Positions 26,576 through 35,377 of a stretch of DNA of 64,000 nucleotides are shown piece after piece. Location of the stretch: the NCBI RefSeq assembly GCF_003025555.1, contig NZ_PYMH01000001.1, positions 124,001-188,000 on the forward strand, in the 5' to 3' direction. Source of the DNA: Photobacterium lutimaris. Its GTDB lineage: Bacteria > Pseudomonadota > Gammaproteobacteria > Enterobacterales > Vibrionaceae. Under the pieces are notes generated by a model. That model saw nothing but the letters and a program-made list of their open reading frames with translations. It had not been told where the DNA came from and searched no databases. Every line of letters begins with the position of its first letter. The stretch's first letter is position 1. A program made the position numbers and the translations under genes.

Positions 26576-27889
26576 TTAGCCCATAAAGCCTAAGTTCATG
26601 GTGCCGAAGTTGGCGGAGGTGGTAGGGAAGACAGTTTGCACACCCGCATCACTGACCCCAAACCAGCTGGCGAGGGTTGCAGCCATTTGCTCATGGGCAA
26701 GTGTAGGTATTAGTCTTCCTTTACCATTGTCATCGGCGCTGCCGACACTGAAATCGGGGTAGGCGCCATAGCAACCGCTTAACACGCTACCACCAATGAC
26801 CAGCTGGTTACTGCCCCAGCCGTGATCGGTACCATCATTGGCATTATTGTGCATGGTGCGGCCGAAGTCCGACATGGTAAAGCTAGTGACATTGGATTGC
26901 AGAGAACCCTGTGCCTGCGTGAATTCTGTCAGTGCCGTATCAAGTTGGCCGTAAAGTGATTGATGGCGTGGAACTTGATTTTTGTGAGTATCGTAGCCAC
27001 CTTGATTGACGATAAAGACTTGTCTTCCTACACTGCCAGAAGCCACAGAGGCATCTATGATCCGCTTCACGGCAGATAATTGCGAACCGATAGAGCTGTT
27101 ACGGTTGATGATAGGGTCCAGCTCCGTTGAATCAATGAGTGAGCGGAAATTATTGTAAGGTGCCAAGAAGTCTCCGTGCTGCTTCAAGTATTGCTGGTGG
27201 AAGGGTGAGAGATAGACTTCATCAACCATCTCATTGTATTCAGTCTCAAGTGTCCCTGACGCGCTGAATGCGTTAACGGCTGATACTGAACCTTGGGTAT
27301 TGGTACGAAGGTCGCTGACATTCATTCCGCTTAACCAGCTATTACCACCTAGTGATACCAGCTCAGGAATTGCCCCCCCTTGGGCGAGCAAGTCCATTAA
27401 CAATCCTCCCCAACCATACGCGGCATAAGCATTGGAGTGCCAAGTGCTCTCCCAGGCATACTGTTGTTTGGAGTGGTTGAACAAGCCGGTAGGGTTAGGT
27501 GCTCCTGATCCGGTAGGGCCGACAAGGGTACCTATGTTAATAAGTCCTGCGGCTAAACCATCTTGAAACAAGGATTGTATCCCCGGCATATTGGGATGAA
27601 GGCCAATGGGGACACCATTACTGTCCGTTTTTCCTGTCATCAACAAACTGGCTTTATCAATGGCTATATTGGGGCGGCGAGCCGCATATTTGCCATAGAG
27701 GTCATCATCACCTGCCATCATCATGTTGAACGAGTCATTGCCTCCTCGTAAGAAGACACAAACCAAGGCCTTGTAATCTTCAGCGGCATAGGCTTTGTTT
27801 GAAAGTGAAAATGCAAGTGGCATTGTTGTCGCCCCTGTCATCAGGGCGCTGTGTTGTAAAAATCGACGTCGCGATAATTTCATCATCAT
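26576..27889 (-). CDS. DUF1501 secreted protein (Tat-exported)
   Basis: 437 residues. A Tat leader (SRRRFLQHSALMTGATTMPL) is followed by the DUF1501 core: VCVFLRGGNDSFNMM near residue 45, then NQGGYDTHKNQ, FTMSDFGRTMHNN and DHGWGSNQLVIGG. The family is distantly related to alkaline-phosphatase-like enzymes but has no assigned reaction. It is the second gene of a pair; its ATG overlaps the stop of the DUF1800 gene by one base (TAATG), with CAGGAG as ribosome site. The two are a well-known partnership in marine bacteria. Probable periplasmic or surface location. Confidence 0.88.
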   Translation of the reverse strand: MMMKLSRRRFLQHSALMTGATTMPLAFSLSNKAYAAEDYKALVCVFLRGGNDSFNMMMAGDDDLYGKYAARRPNIAIDKASLLMTGKTDSNGVPIGLHPNMPGIQSLFQDGLAAGLINIGTLVGPTGSGAPNPTGLFNHSKQQYAWESTWHSNAYAAYGWGGLLMDLLAQGGAIPELVSLGGNSWLSGMNVSDLRTNTQGSVSAVNAFSASGTLETEYNEMVDEVYLSPFHQQYLKQHGDFLAPYNNFRSLIDSTELDPIINRNSSIGSQLSAVKRIIDASVASGSVGRQVFIVNQGGYDTHKNQVPRHQSLYGQLDTALTEFTQAQGSLQSNVTSFTMSDFGRTMHNNANDGTDHGWGSNQLVIGGSVLSGCYGAYPDFSVGSADDNGKGRLIPTLAHEQMAATLASWFGVSDAGVQTVFPTTSANFGTMNLGFMG

Positions 27890-29841
27890 TACTCCTGAAT
27901 CTGGAATTCGGGTGACATGGCAGCAATCCAGAACACTTTGTACATATTGTCATGGTTGGTTTTGGGCATAGCGTCATAGACATCGCTTAAGCGCAGCTCA
28001 AGTTGTGGGCTGAGCGAGCCATCAAACAGGATATCTGCCAGCAAATTGAGGAAGCTCTCCTTGTCATCCGTCGTCCAAATCCCGGTAAAGGCGGAATAAT
28101 CGAGAATCAATTTGTCATCAGCCAACCCTGCTATATCTCCGGTCAGCGTGGTGTCGTCTTTCAGCTTACGGAAAATCAGGTTGGACATATGGGGTATTTC
28201 TGCAGATGTGTAAAGAGCAAACTCAGGGCCTATCAATCCATTATCTTCCAGCGGGCCGCTTGGAGTGTAACCGGCCGGAAAGAAATTGAAGACCGATGGT
28301 GCTGCCAGTGCGCCCTGAGAGAAGCGGTGTCCTTCAGGTGAGTATTGTGCATCAAAGCCGTAGCCCAATGTCGTGTCCCTGTGGTGTGGGTAGTTGTCTC
28401 CCATTTGGCTGTTAAACGCACGGTATAGGGCTGTCATGGTTACAATCGGCTCTCGTGCTTTCGAAACGGTGATAGGATTCGACTCGTACGGCTGAGGGTC
28501 AGTCAGTATGGCTTTGACAACAGCGGCAAGATCACCTTGTGTGTTGTTAAAAGTGCGTGCGACACGCTCAACATAATATTTGTCAGGGTTAGAAGTAACG
28601 AGTTGCTTAATAAGGTGAGTACTGACAAACACTGCTGTTTCACGTTTAGAGACGAGGATATCGAGCAACCTTTCTAGCTCTTCATCTGCGGTCTCATTTC
28701 CGGGGAAGTTGCGGCCCAGAATACGTTTAGGATCCGTGTCATGGTTACTGGCTGTAACCACCATAGGGCTGAGCAAGCCGTTATCTTCATCCCAACCGGT
28801 GAATAGCCTCGCCAATTCTTGGACATCGGCTTCGGTATAGGCGGGAATAGGCTGACTGGTTTCTTTGTCTTTCTTGATTACGCCTTTATAGCTTACCTTC
28901 CATTCGCCCAGAGCAAATAATTGCAGTAATTCGCGAGCATAGTTTTCATCAGGATACTGGTTATTTTCAGGATCCGGCGGCAAGTTTCCGGCCATAGTGA
29001 GATAGCGTCCCATGGCTGGCGAGTAGGTGACATCACGGATCAAGTCTTTGTAATTGCCGAAGGCGTGTTCAACCAAAATATCGTAGTAGATTGCTAAGCC
29101 TTTAGCTTGATCATCACCGGATAGCCCCGCATCGTTTTGCGATACCACGACCATTTGGCTCAAAGCGAAAGCGACGCGTTGGCGAAGTTGATCTTCACTG
29201 TTAAGAGCAATACCCCACCAAGCATTACTGCGATAGTTTCGGTGCTCCTGGCTGCTACCGTTGTGATCTGCCCTGATCGCCTGGATCCGTAGATACTCAT
29301 CTAAATGATAAGAGGGTGCTGTAGCGATTTGTGCTTCAACCCATTGCTCGGCAGTGAGGCCAACGGTTGTACTGATATCGGTTTGTGTTGGACCAAACGT
29401 ACCGCGCTCAAGCAAGCGAGAGGCATTGTGAAAATCTAATACTTGCGGGATGTCTAGTCGTTCAAAACGAAGGCTATAGTCAGCGGATTCTGCCCAGAGG
29501 TTATTCTCAGTTTGTGATTTGCTAGGGAGTACTGTGCCGTCTGTTTGTAATTGACCAACAAGCACCATTGTACTGTTGTCATTGATGCATTGACCAATGT
29601 GATAAGGCCATTGTGCTTTGCGATTGTGGCTGCGCTTTGAAATTTGGCATTCAAAGGTTTCTGTAGCGGTATTATTTTTTAATACGGTAACTTCGACAGA
29701 GTATGGAAAATAGGTGTAATTAATGGCTTTTTGAACGCTACCATTATCAATCAAATCAACGGCGTATGCATTAGATGCAATAATTTGAAAGAGCAGTACT
29801 ACGATAGCTTTTTTCAAAAAACAAAGGTTTTTGAAAAACAT
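27889..29841 (-). CDS. DUF1800 secreted protein
   Basis: 650 residues with a signal peptide (KKAIVVLLFQIIASNAYAVD). The DUF1800 part starts near residue 140 with ASRLLERGTFGPTQTDI and holds QLRQRVAFALSQMVVVS, YPDENYARELLQLFALG, ARLFTGW, and a late VFNFFPAGYTPSG. An N-terminal region of about 110 residues precedes it. The function of the family is unknown; it is almost always next to DUF1501. CGGAG lies upstream of the ATG. Translation is coupled to the following DUF1501 gene. Confidence 0.88.
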   Translation of the reverse strand: MFFKNLCFLKKAIVVLLFQIIASNAYAVDLIDNGSVQKAINYTYFPYSVEVTVLKNNTATETFECQISKRSHNRKAQWPYHIGQCINDNSTMVLVGQLQTDGTVLPSKSQTENNLWAESADYSLRFERLDIPQVLDFHNASRLLERGTFGPTQTDISTTVGLTAEQWVEAQIATAPSYHLDEYLRIQAIRADHNGSSQEHRNYRSNAWWGIALNSEDQLRQRVAFALSQMVVVSQNDAGLSGDDQAKGLAIYYDILVEHAFGNYKDLIRDVTYSPAMGRYLTMAGNLPPDPENNQYPDENYARELLQLFALGEWKVSYKGVIKKDKETSQPIPAYTEADVQELARLFTGWDEDNGLLSPMVVTASNHDTDPKRILGRNFPGNETADEELERLLDILVSKRETAVFVSTHLIKQLVTSNPDKYYVERVARTFNNTQGDLAAVVKAILTDPQPYESNPITVSKAREPIVTMTALYRAFNSQMGDNYPHHRDTTLGYGFDAQYSPEGHRFSQGALAAPSVFNFFPAGYTPSGPLEDNGLIGPEFALYTSAEIPHMSNLIFRKLKDDTTLTGDIAGLADDKLILDYSAFTGIWTTDDKESFLNLLADILFDGSLSPQLELRLSDVYDAMPKTNHDNMYKVFWIAAMSPEFQIQE

Positions 29842-30176
29842 CGTGTTGACTCCGAATATAGTTAATTAGAGATGTTGTTTAATTTATTTTTTTAAGTGTT
29901 AGCAAGTAACTGATTTACATTAATTCCTTTTAGTTATTCTCCTTGAGGTGTGTTTTATTTGATAAATAAATGGTAGCAAATAAATACATCTTGTATATAA
30001 AATCGGACAAGCTATTATCCTTTAAAATAATTCATTTGCTAAATTTGTGAGCTTAAGCCAAGGATGGTTTGAAATTGATATAAATATAATTTAGCTACTT
30101 GAGTCAAGAAGGTGAACTTACTATTTATACTGGTGGTATTTTGACGGATTGATGTTTTTCTGTCATTACATACTCA
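29842..30176. other. AT-rich promoter region of the DUF1800-DUF1501 operon
   Basis: 335 bases, strongly AT-rich, between the DUF1800 start and the stop of the diguanylate cyclase (both minus strand). I see no gene, no convincing hairpin terminator and no named operator. Confidence 0.4.
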
Positions 30177-30974
30177 TCAAGGAGACTGTGTTGGAGAGTG
30201 TTTAAGATGTTTCATTCGATATAGCTCTTCGTCGGAGTGATTTATCGCTTCGCGTAAATTCCGTCTGTCGCTATTTGGTGCAATACCGTAGCTGTATGAA
30301 ATGTTGAGTACAGATAAGGTAGCGTCAATGTTTTCAAGGAATGTATTGGCACGATATGGCCGGAGAATAGCGATAAACTCATCGCCCCCGAAGCGGATGA
30401 TCATTTCCTTTGGCAAGGTATGTTTTTTTAACCCTTGGCTAAATAACAGAAGCACACTGTCACCAAATTTATGTCCATGCTCATCATTGAGTTGTTTGAA
30501 GTTATCGAGATCAAAAAAAATCAGATCAAAATTTTTGAGTGAAATGCTTCCAAGCGCCTTTCTATTAAACACACCTGTCAGTTCATCAATACTCTGGCCA
30601 CACTCATATTTAGTGATGATGTGTTTTATTGCGAGGGCTAGGAAGCCAATACCAATCAAAATACATCCGTCATCAAGAAAGATAGCTATAGGAGAAGGGA
30701 GTACATCGATGGTTTTTTTCAATGGGGTAAATTGTTCGATCATGTGATAGATATTTTCTGTACCGATAAATATCATGCCGACAAGTGCTTTTTTTTCTTT
30801 TTTGAAAACAGGATAGGCACACACCGAGATGGAAACAATGGAAAGTAAGATCAAGTACTCGATTGCAAATTCAGCTTTGGAATAGAAAAATGACTCATCA
30901 ATTTTCATGATAAGCATGAGAAAAACCAATCCTGTGCAGACAACTGTCGATACGGCCTTAACCATTGAAACCAC
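30177..30974 (-). CDS. Membrane diguanylate cyclase (GGDEF)
   Basis: 265 residues. About four hydrophobic helices fill the first 120 residues. The GGDEF domain follows: DELTGVFNRKALGSI, FDLIFFDLDNFKQLNDEHGH, and the intact active-site loop RFGGDEFIAILR. It should make cyclic di-GMP from two GTP. The sequence just before the loop (TLPKEMII) lacks the RxxD inhibitory I-site, so product feedback at that site is not expected. No sensory domain beyond the membrane helices. Confidence 0.88.
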   Translation of the reverse strand: MVSMVKAVSTVVCTGLVFLMLIMKIDESFFYSKAEFAIEYLILLSIVSISVCAYPVFKKEKKALVGMIFIGTENIYHMIEQFTPLKKTIDVLPSPIAIFLDDGCILIGIGFLALAIKHIITKYECGQSIDELTGVFNRKALGSISLKNFDLIFFDLDNFKQLNDEHGHKFGDSVLLLFSQGLKKHTLPKEMIIRFGGDEFIAILRPYRANTFLENIDATLSVLNISYSYGIAPNSDRRNLREAINHSDEELYRMKHLKHSPTQSP

Positions 30975-31121
30975 CTTTTACGTCATATAGTTAATATGCC
31001 TCTTAGTGCATTTATACTCCATGAGCATTGCTTTTGCTTGATAGGTGTCAAAAAAATGACAATTGGTGAAGGGTTGGAGTGAGTCGATTTATCAAGACGT
31101 TAAAAGGATCAATGTATGTCA

Positions 31122-32000
31122 TCACGTTGAGAAATGTTTCTCGAAAAAGAAGTCAATGAAAGTCCTGACTTTCAATGGCTGTGATTTTCTTTTATACAGC
31201 AGGTGGATAGGTTTCGATTCAGGGCGGTATTCCGCAAGGCATTCTTGGAGTGAACCTTGTTCAATCTCGTTTTCTAGCAGTAAGGCCGGTTGCAAAATAA
31301 TACCTGCACGGTGGAGGGCTGCGGTTTTGAGGACATCACCGCTGTTGCTGCTTAGCCTTGATTGTTGACGGCTGAAATAGTGCGATTCTTGCTCACGTTG
31401 CTGGGGCTGAATATCTCCGTAGTCAAACCCTAAGCAATGATGGTTACTTAGCTCCTTGATATGTAGGGGAGTACCGAAGCGTTCAAAGTAAAACGGTGAG
31501 GCACAAAACAGCAATTGGTAATTGCCGACATGCCTGGCAATAAGGCTGGAATCTTCCAACTCACCGATACGGAAAACCAAATCAAAATGGTCGTGGAGAG
31601 GGTCGATACGGTTGTTGTCGAGGATAAGTTCTACATTGATATGCGGGTGTTGCTGGAGAAATTGAGCAATCATAGGAGCGACAACTGTGTTGCCATAAGT
31701 CACTGGGGCGTTAACCCTGATTGTACCCATCGGAATATTGGTTAACGTTTGCAGGTTCTCTTCTGCCTCCTTGATGTCATCAAGGATCCGTTGGCACTCA
31801 CGAAAATAGATCTCGCCAGCTTCAGTGAGTGACTGCCGACGCGTGGTGCGGTTGAGAAGTACGGCACCGAGGCTCTTCTCTAACGCTTTGATGTGCTTGC
31901 CTATCATGGTTGACGTAACGTTGAAGTGAGCTGCTGCTTTCGCCAAGCTTCCTCGTTCTACGACATCGACAAACACCTGCATGCTTTTCAGTTTATCCAT
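31122..32000 (-). CDS. LysR family transcriptional regulator
   Basis: 292 residues. The N-terminal helix-turn-helix (MQVFVDVVERGSLAKAAAHF, then VTSTMIGKHIKALEKSLGAV and the R-T-T-R-R-Q turn) is followed by a two-lobed effector domain from about residue 90. It belongs to the CrgA/AaeR-like subgroup judging by the length and LNRTTRRQSLTEAGE. It is divergent from the monooxygenase-oxidoreductase pair, 99 bases apart, and probably controls it. Effector unknown. Confidence 0.9.
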   Translation of the reverse strand: MDKLKSMQVFVDVVERGSLAKAAAHFNVTSTMIGKHIKALEKSLGAVLLNRTTRRQSLTEAGEIYFRECQRILDDIKEAEENLQTLTNIPMGTIRVNAPVTYGNTVVAPMIAQFLQQHPHINVELILDNNRIDPLHDHFDLVFRIGELEDSSLIARHVGNYQLLFCASPFYFERFGTPLHIKELSNHHCLGFDYGDIQPQQREQESHYFSRQQSRLSSNSGDVLKTAALHRAGIILQPALLLENEIEQGSLQECLAEYRPESKPIHLLYKRKSQPLKVRTFIDFFFEKHFST

Positions 32001-32099
32001 ATTACAAACTATAAGTTGATAAATAGCGGAATAGATCGTTATTTATCAATCTTTAGATGTCAATTACATTAGCAATATATTGTGTTGTTACGAGTTAAG

Positions 32100-32411
32100 A
32101 TGATGTTTGAGCAAGGGCTATTTATCACAGCTGAGCTACGTGTGAAGGATGATGTATCAGTTGATGAGGCAAAAGTGGCGATAGCGCAGTTTTGTCAGGG
32201 AATGAACAGCGAGCATGGTTGCTCTCTGGCGGTTGCAATGCAGGACAATAATGACCCGCGTCGGTTTATTTTCTGGGAGCGGTATGATGATCAAGCAGCC
32301 TTTGATGCACACTTTAACGCTAAGCATACCCAAGCGTTTATTGCATTAGGTTATACCCAGTTAGAGCAGGCATTTGAAACCCATTTGATGGAAACGGGAG
32401 CAGGTCAATGA
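32100..32411 (+). CDS. ABM-domain monooxygenase-like protein
   Basis: 103 residues from the ATG at 32100; a GTG at 32082 is possible but neither start has a good ribosome site. The fold is the dimeric alpha/beta ABM barrel: GLFITAELRVKD, CQGMNSEHGCSLAVAMQD, RFIFWERYDDQAAFDAHFNA and HTQAF. The last stretch matches the family's conserved W-E-x-Y and H-x-x-x-H. Members include quinone monooxygenases such as YgiN and many proteins without proven activity. It overlaps the next gene by four bases (ATGA), so the two are translated together. Confidence 0.8.
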   Translation: MMFEQGLFITAELRVKDDVSVDEAKVAIAQFCQGMNSEHGCSLAVAMQDNNDPRRFIFWERYDDQAAFDAHFNAKHTQAFIALGYTQLEQAFETHLMETGAGQ

Positions 32412-33409
32412 GCCAGGCAAAGAATGAAATAAAGCAGTGGGGCATCCTAGGAACCAGCTTTATCTCTGGTGTGATGGCTGAGGCAATTCGCCAAGATGGT
32501 CAGAGTCGTATTTATGCTGTAGCTGGACGTAGCCCCGAGCCGCGTGAGTTACTGGCGGCTCAGTATGACATTCCAGTACAACATGATAACTATGATGCGC
32601 TGATTGCCGATCCCAAGGTCGATATTATTTATATTGCCCTTCCTAATCATCTTCATCATGAATATGTGATCAAAGCTGCTAAAGCGGGTAAGGCGATTCT
32701 GTGCGAGAAATCCTTGTCGGTCGATATGGAAAAAACTGAAGCGGCGCTAGCAGCGGTTGACCAGCATGGGATCTTTTTTGCAGAAGGGCTGATGTATCTG
32801 AATCACCCGTTTACAGCTAAGATACTTGAGGTGATCAAGGCGGGTAAGATTGGCGAGTTGCGTTCGATCCAAGGTCAATATACAGCGGCAATTTCTCAGT
32901 TTGTGAATCCTGACAGCAAAGGGGCATTATACAACCTCGGCTGTTACCCGGTGTCATTGCTACATCTTATTATTCAGCAGTGTGGTGGCAATGAATCTGC
33001 TGAAAATTACACCCTTTCTGCAATGGGACGTCGAGGCCTGGACGGGAATATCTGTGAGACGCAAGCGAACTTCCGGTTCGGCAATGGCGTTATGGCGCAG
33101 CTTCATACCGCTGAAGATTATGGCCTGCATGCAGAGTTTACCGTGTTGGGTTCTACTGGTAGTTTGCAGGTAACAACGAACCCTTGGTTACCTGCAACAC
33201 AAAATCAACTGACTATTACTCAATACGAACAACAGTCAGAAGTGGTTGAAGTCACAGCTGACGGTGACGGTTTCTTGTACCAGGTTAGGGCGGTATTAAA
33301 TGCATTGGAAAATGGTGATGCTGAGTTAACCCGACCTGCAGCAGGACCGGAAGATTCAAGGCAGATCATGAAATTACTAACAGACTGGGAAGACGCCGTA
33401 ATCGCTTAA
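32408..33409 (+). CDS. Gfo/Idh/MocA family oxidoreductase
   Basis: 333 residues. An NAD(P)-binding Rossmann domain opens the protein (WGILGTSFISGVMAEAIRQD). DIIYIALPNHLHHEYVIKAA and the EKS motif AGKAILCEKSLSVDM at about 95-110 are hallmarks of the family, as is the C-terminal alpha/beta domain. It reduces or oxidises a sugar- or diol-like substrate with NAD(P); which one is unknown. It starts in a four-base overlap with the ABM gene, and the divergent LysR gene is the likely regulator. Confidence 0.88.
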   Translation: MSQAKNEIKQWGILGTSFISGVMAEAIRQDGQSRIYAVAGRSPEPRELLAAQYDIPVQHDNYDALIADPKVDIIYIALPNHLHHEYVIKAAKAGKAILCEKSLSVDMEKTEAALAAVDQHGIFFAEGLMYLNHPFTAKILEVIKAGKIGELRSIQGQYTAAISQFVNPDSKGALYNLGCYPVSLLHLIIQQCGGNESAENYTLSAMGRRGLDGNICETQANFRFGNGVMAQLHTAEDYGLHAEFTVLGSTGSLQVTTNPWLPATQNQLTITQYEQQSEVVEVTADGDGFLYQVRAVLNALENGDAELTRPAAGPEDSRQIMKLLTDWEDAVIA

Positions 33410-33534
33410 GGCTTCTATTGCCTTTGCTGGCTATACAATTCCGTACATTGTATGTGCACATTTCGACAGAAATTTCACCAAGGTAATTGTACGCTGTTTG
33501 GAATTTTGTATTCATTTAGCTGTGTGGTTATTCT

Positions 33535-34500
33535 GTGCGTCCCTTTATCAATCAATTCGACTACTTTCGCCGTCTTCCTCAATTAGCCAATACGGTGTAT
33601 CCCAATAGCAAAGGGCTCAGGAAGATAAAGAAAACTGTGCGCTTTTGTCTCTGGGGTATGGTGAATGGCGATGCGGTGAAGGCGATGTCGGAAGTTTTTG
33701 CACACCCTGAACTGAAACCAGTTCTACAGCAGAACCCAAAAATATTTGAAAAGCCTCTTAAACCGTATCTTTGTGTGAACTGGTCACGTAAAGAGAAAAT
33801 TGCACGTCTGCGTGAGCATTATCTTTTTCTAAAAAATACCTTCGGTTCGCACACGCAATCTGTTCTGTCGCAACACGGTGTCACTATCTTTCAATTCACC
33901 GATAACCAAGGCGATGCTTATAAGGTACAACTCTGTCAAGGAATGAGTCGTGAAGGGGCGCTAGGGCTGTACTTGGTTGATAGCAATAACCGTAATATCT
34001 ATTCGCTGACTTGCCACATTGCAACTGGTGAGAAAAAGACGTTGTATATTGGTGCATTGCAGGGGCCTAAAGAGAATATTGAAGATCGCAACCAGATCAT
34101 CAAAACCTTGACGCGTTCGCTACATGGCTTGCGCACCAAGGCATTAATGACGGAGTTGGTGCTGATTGTCGCTAATGCTCTAGGTATGGAAGAAGTACGT
34201 GGAGTATCGAACAAAGGTCATGTTTATCAGGCGCTGCGTTATGTTGGTTCAAAACGAAATGCAGTGACTTTTGATTATGACGATTTGTGGCAAGAGTATG
34301 GTGCGACAAAAGAGAGTGCTTACTTTTATCAGCTGCCATTGCTGCCACCTCGTAAAGATCCCTCTAGCTTGAAGAAAACCAAACGTCGTTTGTATACCAA
34401 GCGTTACCAGTGGTTGGATGAAATTAATCTGGAACTTCAGAACAATATCCGATCGATGATGACAGATAAGGGTTATACGCAAGATATACATTTAAATTAA
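33535..34500 (+). CDS. VirK/YbjX family protein (DUF535)
   Basis: 321 residues from a GTG start. The DUF535 pattern is visible: KTVRFCLWGMVNG, PYLCVNWSRKEKIARLREHY, the GREGA-type CQGMSREGALGLYLVD, YIGALQGP, and DYDDLWQEYGA with FYQLPLLPPRKDPSSLKKTKR near the end. The family includes Shigella VirK and Salmonella YbjX, which are tied to resistance to antimicrobial peptides or envelope function, with no known reaction. No signal peptide. Stands alone. Confidence 0.85.
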   Translation: MRPFINQFDYFRRLPQLANTVYPNSKGLRKIKKTVRFCLWGMVNGDAVKAMSEVFAHPELKPVLQQNPKIFEKPLKPYLCVNWSRKEKIARLREHYLFLKNTFGSHTQSVLSQHGVTIFQFTDNQGDAYKVQLCQGMSREGALGLYLVDSNNRNIYSLTCHIATGEKKTLYIGALQGPKENIEDRNQIIKTLTRSLHGLRTKALMTELVLIVANALGMEEVRGVSNKGHVYQALRYVGSKRNAVTFDYDDLWQEYGATKESAYFYQLPLLPPRKDPSSLKKTKRRLYTKRYQWLDEINLELQNNIRSMMTDKGYTQDIHLN

Positions 34501-34608
34501 GCAATATCGTGATTCCCCTTCGTTCTGACGGCAGGTTGTCATAATCGGTGAGTAATATATTCCCGAATTAATTGGTGTTATCACTGTTTTAGTTTAATGG
34601 GGGGAAGC

Positions 34609-35028
34609 ATGGAAGTTATTCTGGCAACGACGAACGAAGAAATCATTGAAATTGCACCTATCATACAGCAGCTTCGGCCCAAATACACATTGGAGAAGCT
34701 GAGCGATTTAATGCATCAGCAGCGAAAAGCCGGTTACCAGCTTGTTTATGTCTGTGAAGGGGATACTATTTTGTGTGTCGCTGGGTTCGTGAAAGGTCAT
34801 AAATTGGGCTGGGGTAAGTACTTGTATATTGATGACCTAGTGACCGATGAAGCGCAGCGCTCAACTGGAGCGGGTAAGTATTTGATGGAGTGGTTTAAAG
34901 ACTATGCCCATATCAACCAGATAGATCAGATCCACCTTGATTCCGGTGTTCACCGCTATGGCGCGCATAAATTTTATCTAAAAGAAGACTTTGTGATTGC
35001 CAGTCATCACTTTGTTTGCCAGTGCTGA
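34609..35028 (+). CDS. GNAT family N-acetyltransferase
   Basis: 139 residues from the ATG at 34609; the in-frame ATG at 34597 is less likely because the GGGGGA ribosome site lies between the two. Motif A for acetyl-CoA binding is YLYIDDLVTDEAQRSTGAGK YL-like (split here), with D-D-L-V-T-D then R-S-T-G-A-G-K. The final part HLDSGVHRYGAHKFYLKEDF is the usual GNAT motif B. Acetyl acceptor unknown. Monocistronic. Confidence 0.85.
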   Translation: MEVILATTNEEIIEIAPIIQQLRPKYTLEKLSDLMHQQRKAGYQLVYVCEGDTILCVAGFVKGHKLGWGKYLYIDDLVTDEAQRSTGAGKYLMEWFKDYAHINQIDQIHLDSGVHRYGAHKFYLKEDFVIASHHFVCQC

Positions 35029-35377
35029 TTATTTTCCGAAATTAAATAGCCACTAGAATGCCAATAAACTTATATATAAAGGGGATTGGCTTACCGGTTG
35101 GTTGTTTTTGCCTATATTCCTCGAAAAGTTGGTTTATTTAACTTACCTGCCCCGATTTGATTCAGATTATAACCGCTCATCACTGTTATGGGGCAAGTAT
35201 GTTTTTTTTGCACCAATATGCGCTCAGGGAATTATTGTTTTCCTGATTTTCTAAATCGAGAGTGTAATAAAATTCATTAATAATTAATGGTTTAAGATAT
35301 TTCTCTCCGTTTTGTCTGTACTGGCATTGATTTTGATTGGGTATGGATGAATGTTTATTACAACGGAGATGTTAAGT
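35029..35377 (+). promoter_or_regulatory. Leader of the urea module, with a weak sigma-54-like element
   Basis: 349 bases with no gene. TGGCAT-TGATT-TTGAT at 35322-35337 approaches the sigma-54 consensus TGGCAC-N5-TTGCA and is well placed, about 40 bases before the urtA ATG, but lacks the invariant GC of the -12 element. TGCACCA at 35209-35215 equals one arm of an NtrC site; the other arm is not there. Nitrogen control of urea uptake is common in other bacteria; here it remains a suggestion. Confidence 0.3.

Noticed and set aside
35085-35103. Second sigma-54-like element (TTGGCTTACCGGTTGG)
   Set aside because: No GC at the -12 position and poorly placed for urtA.
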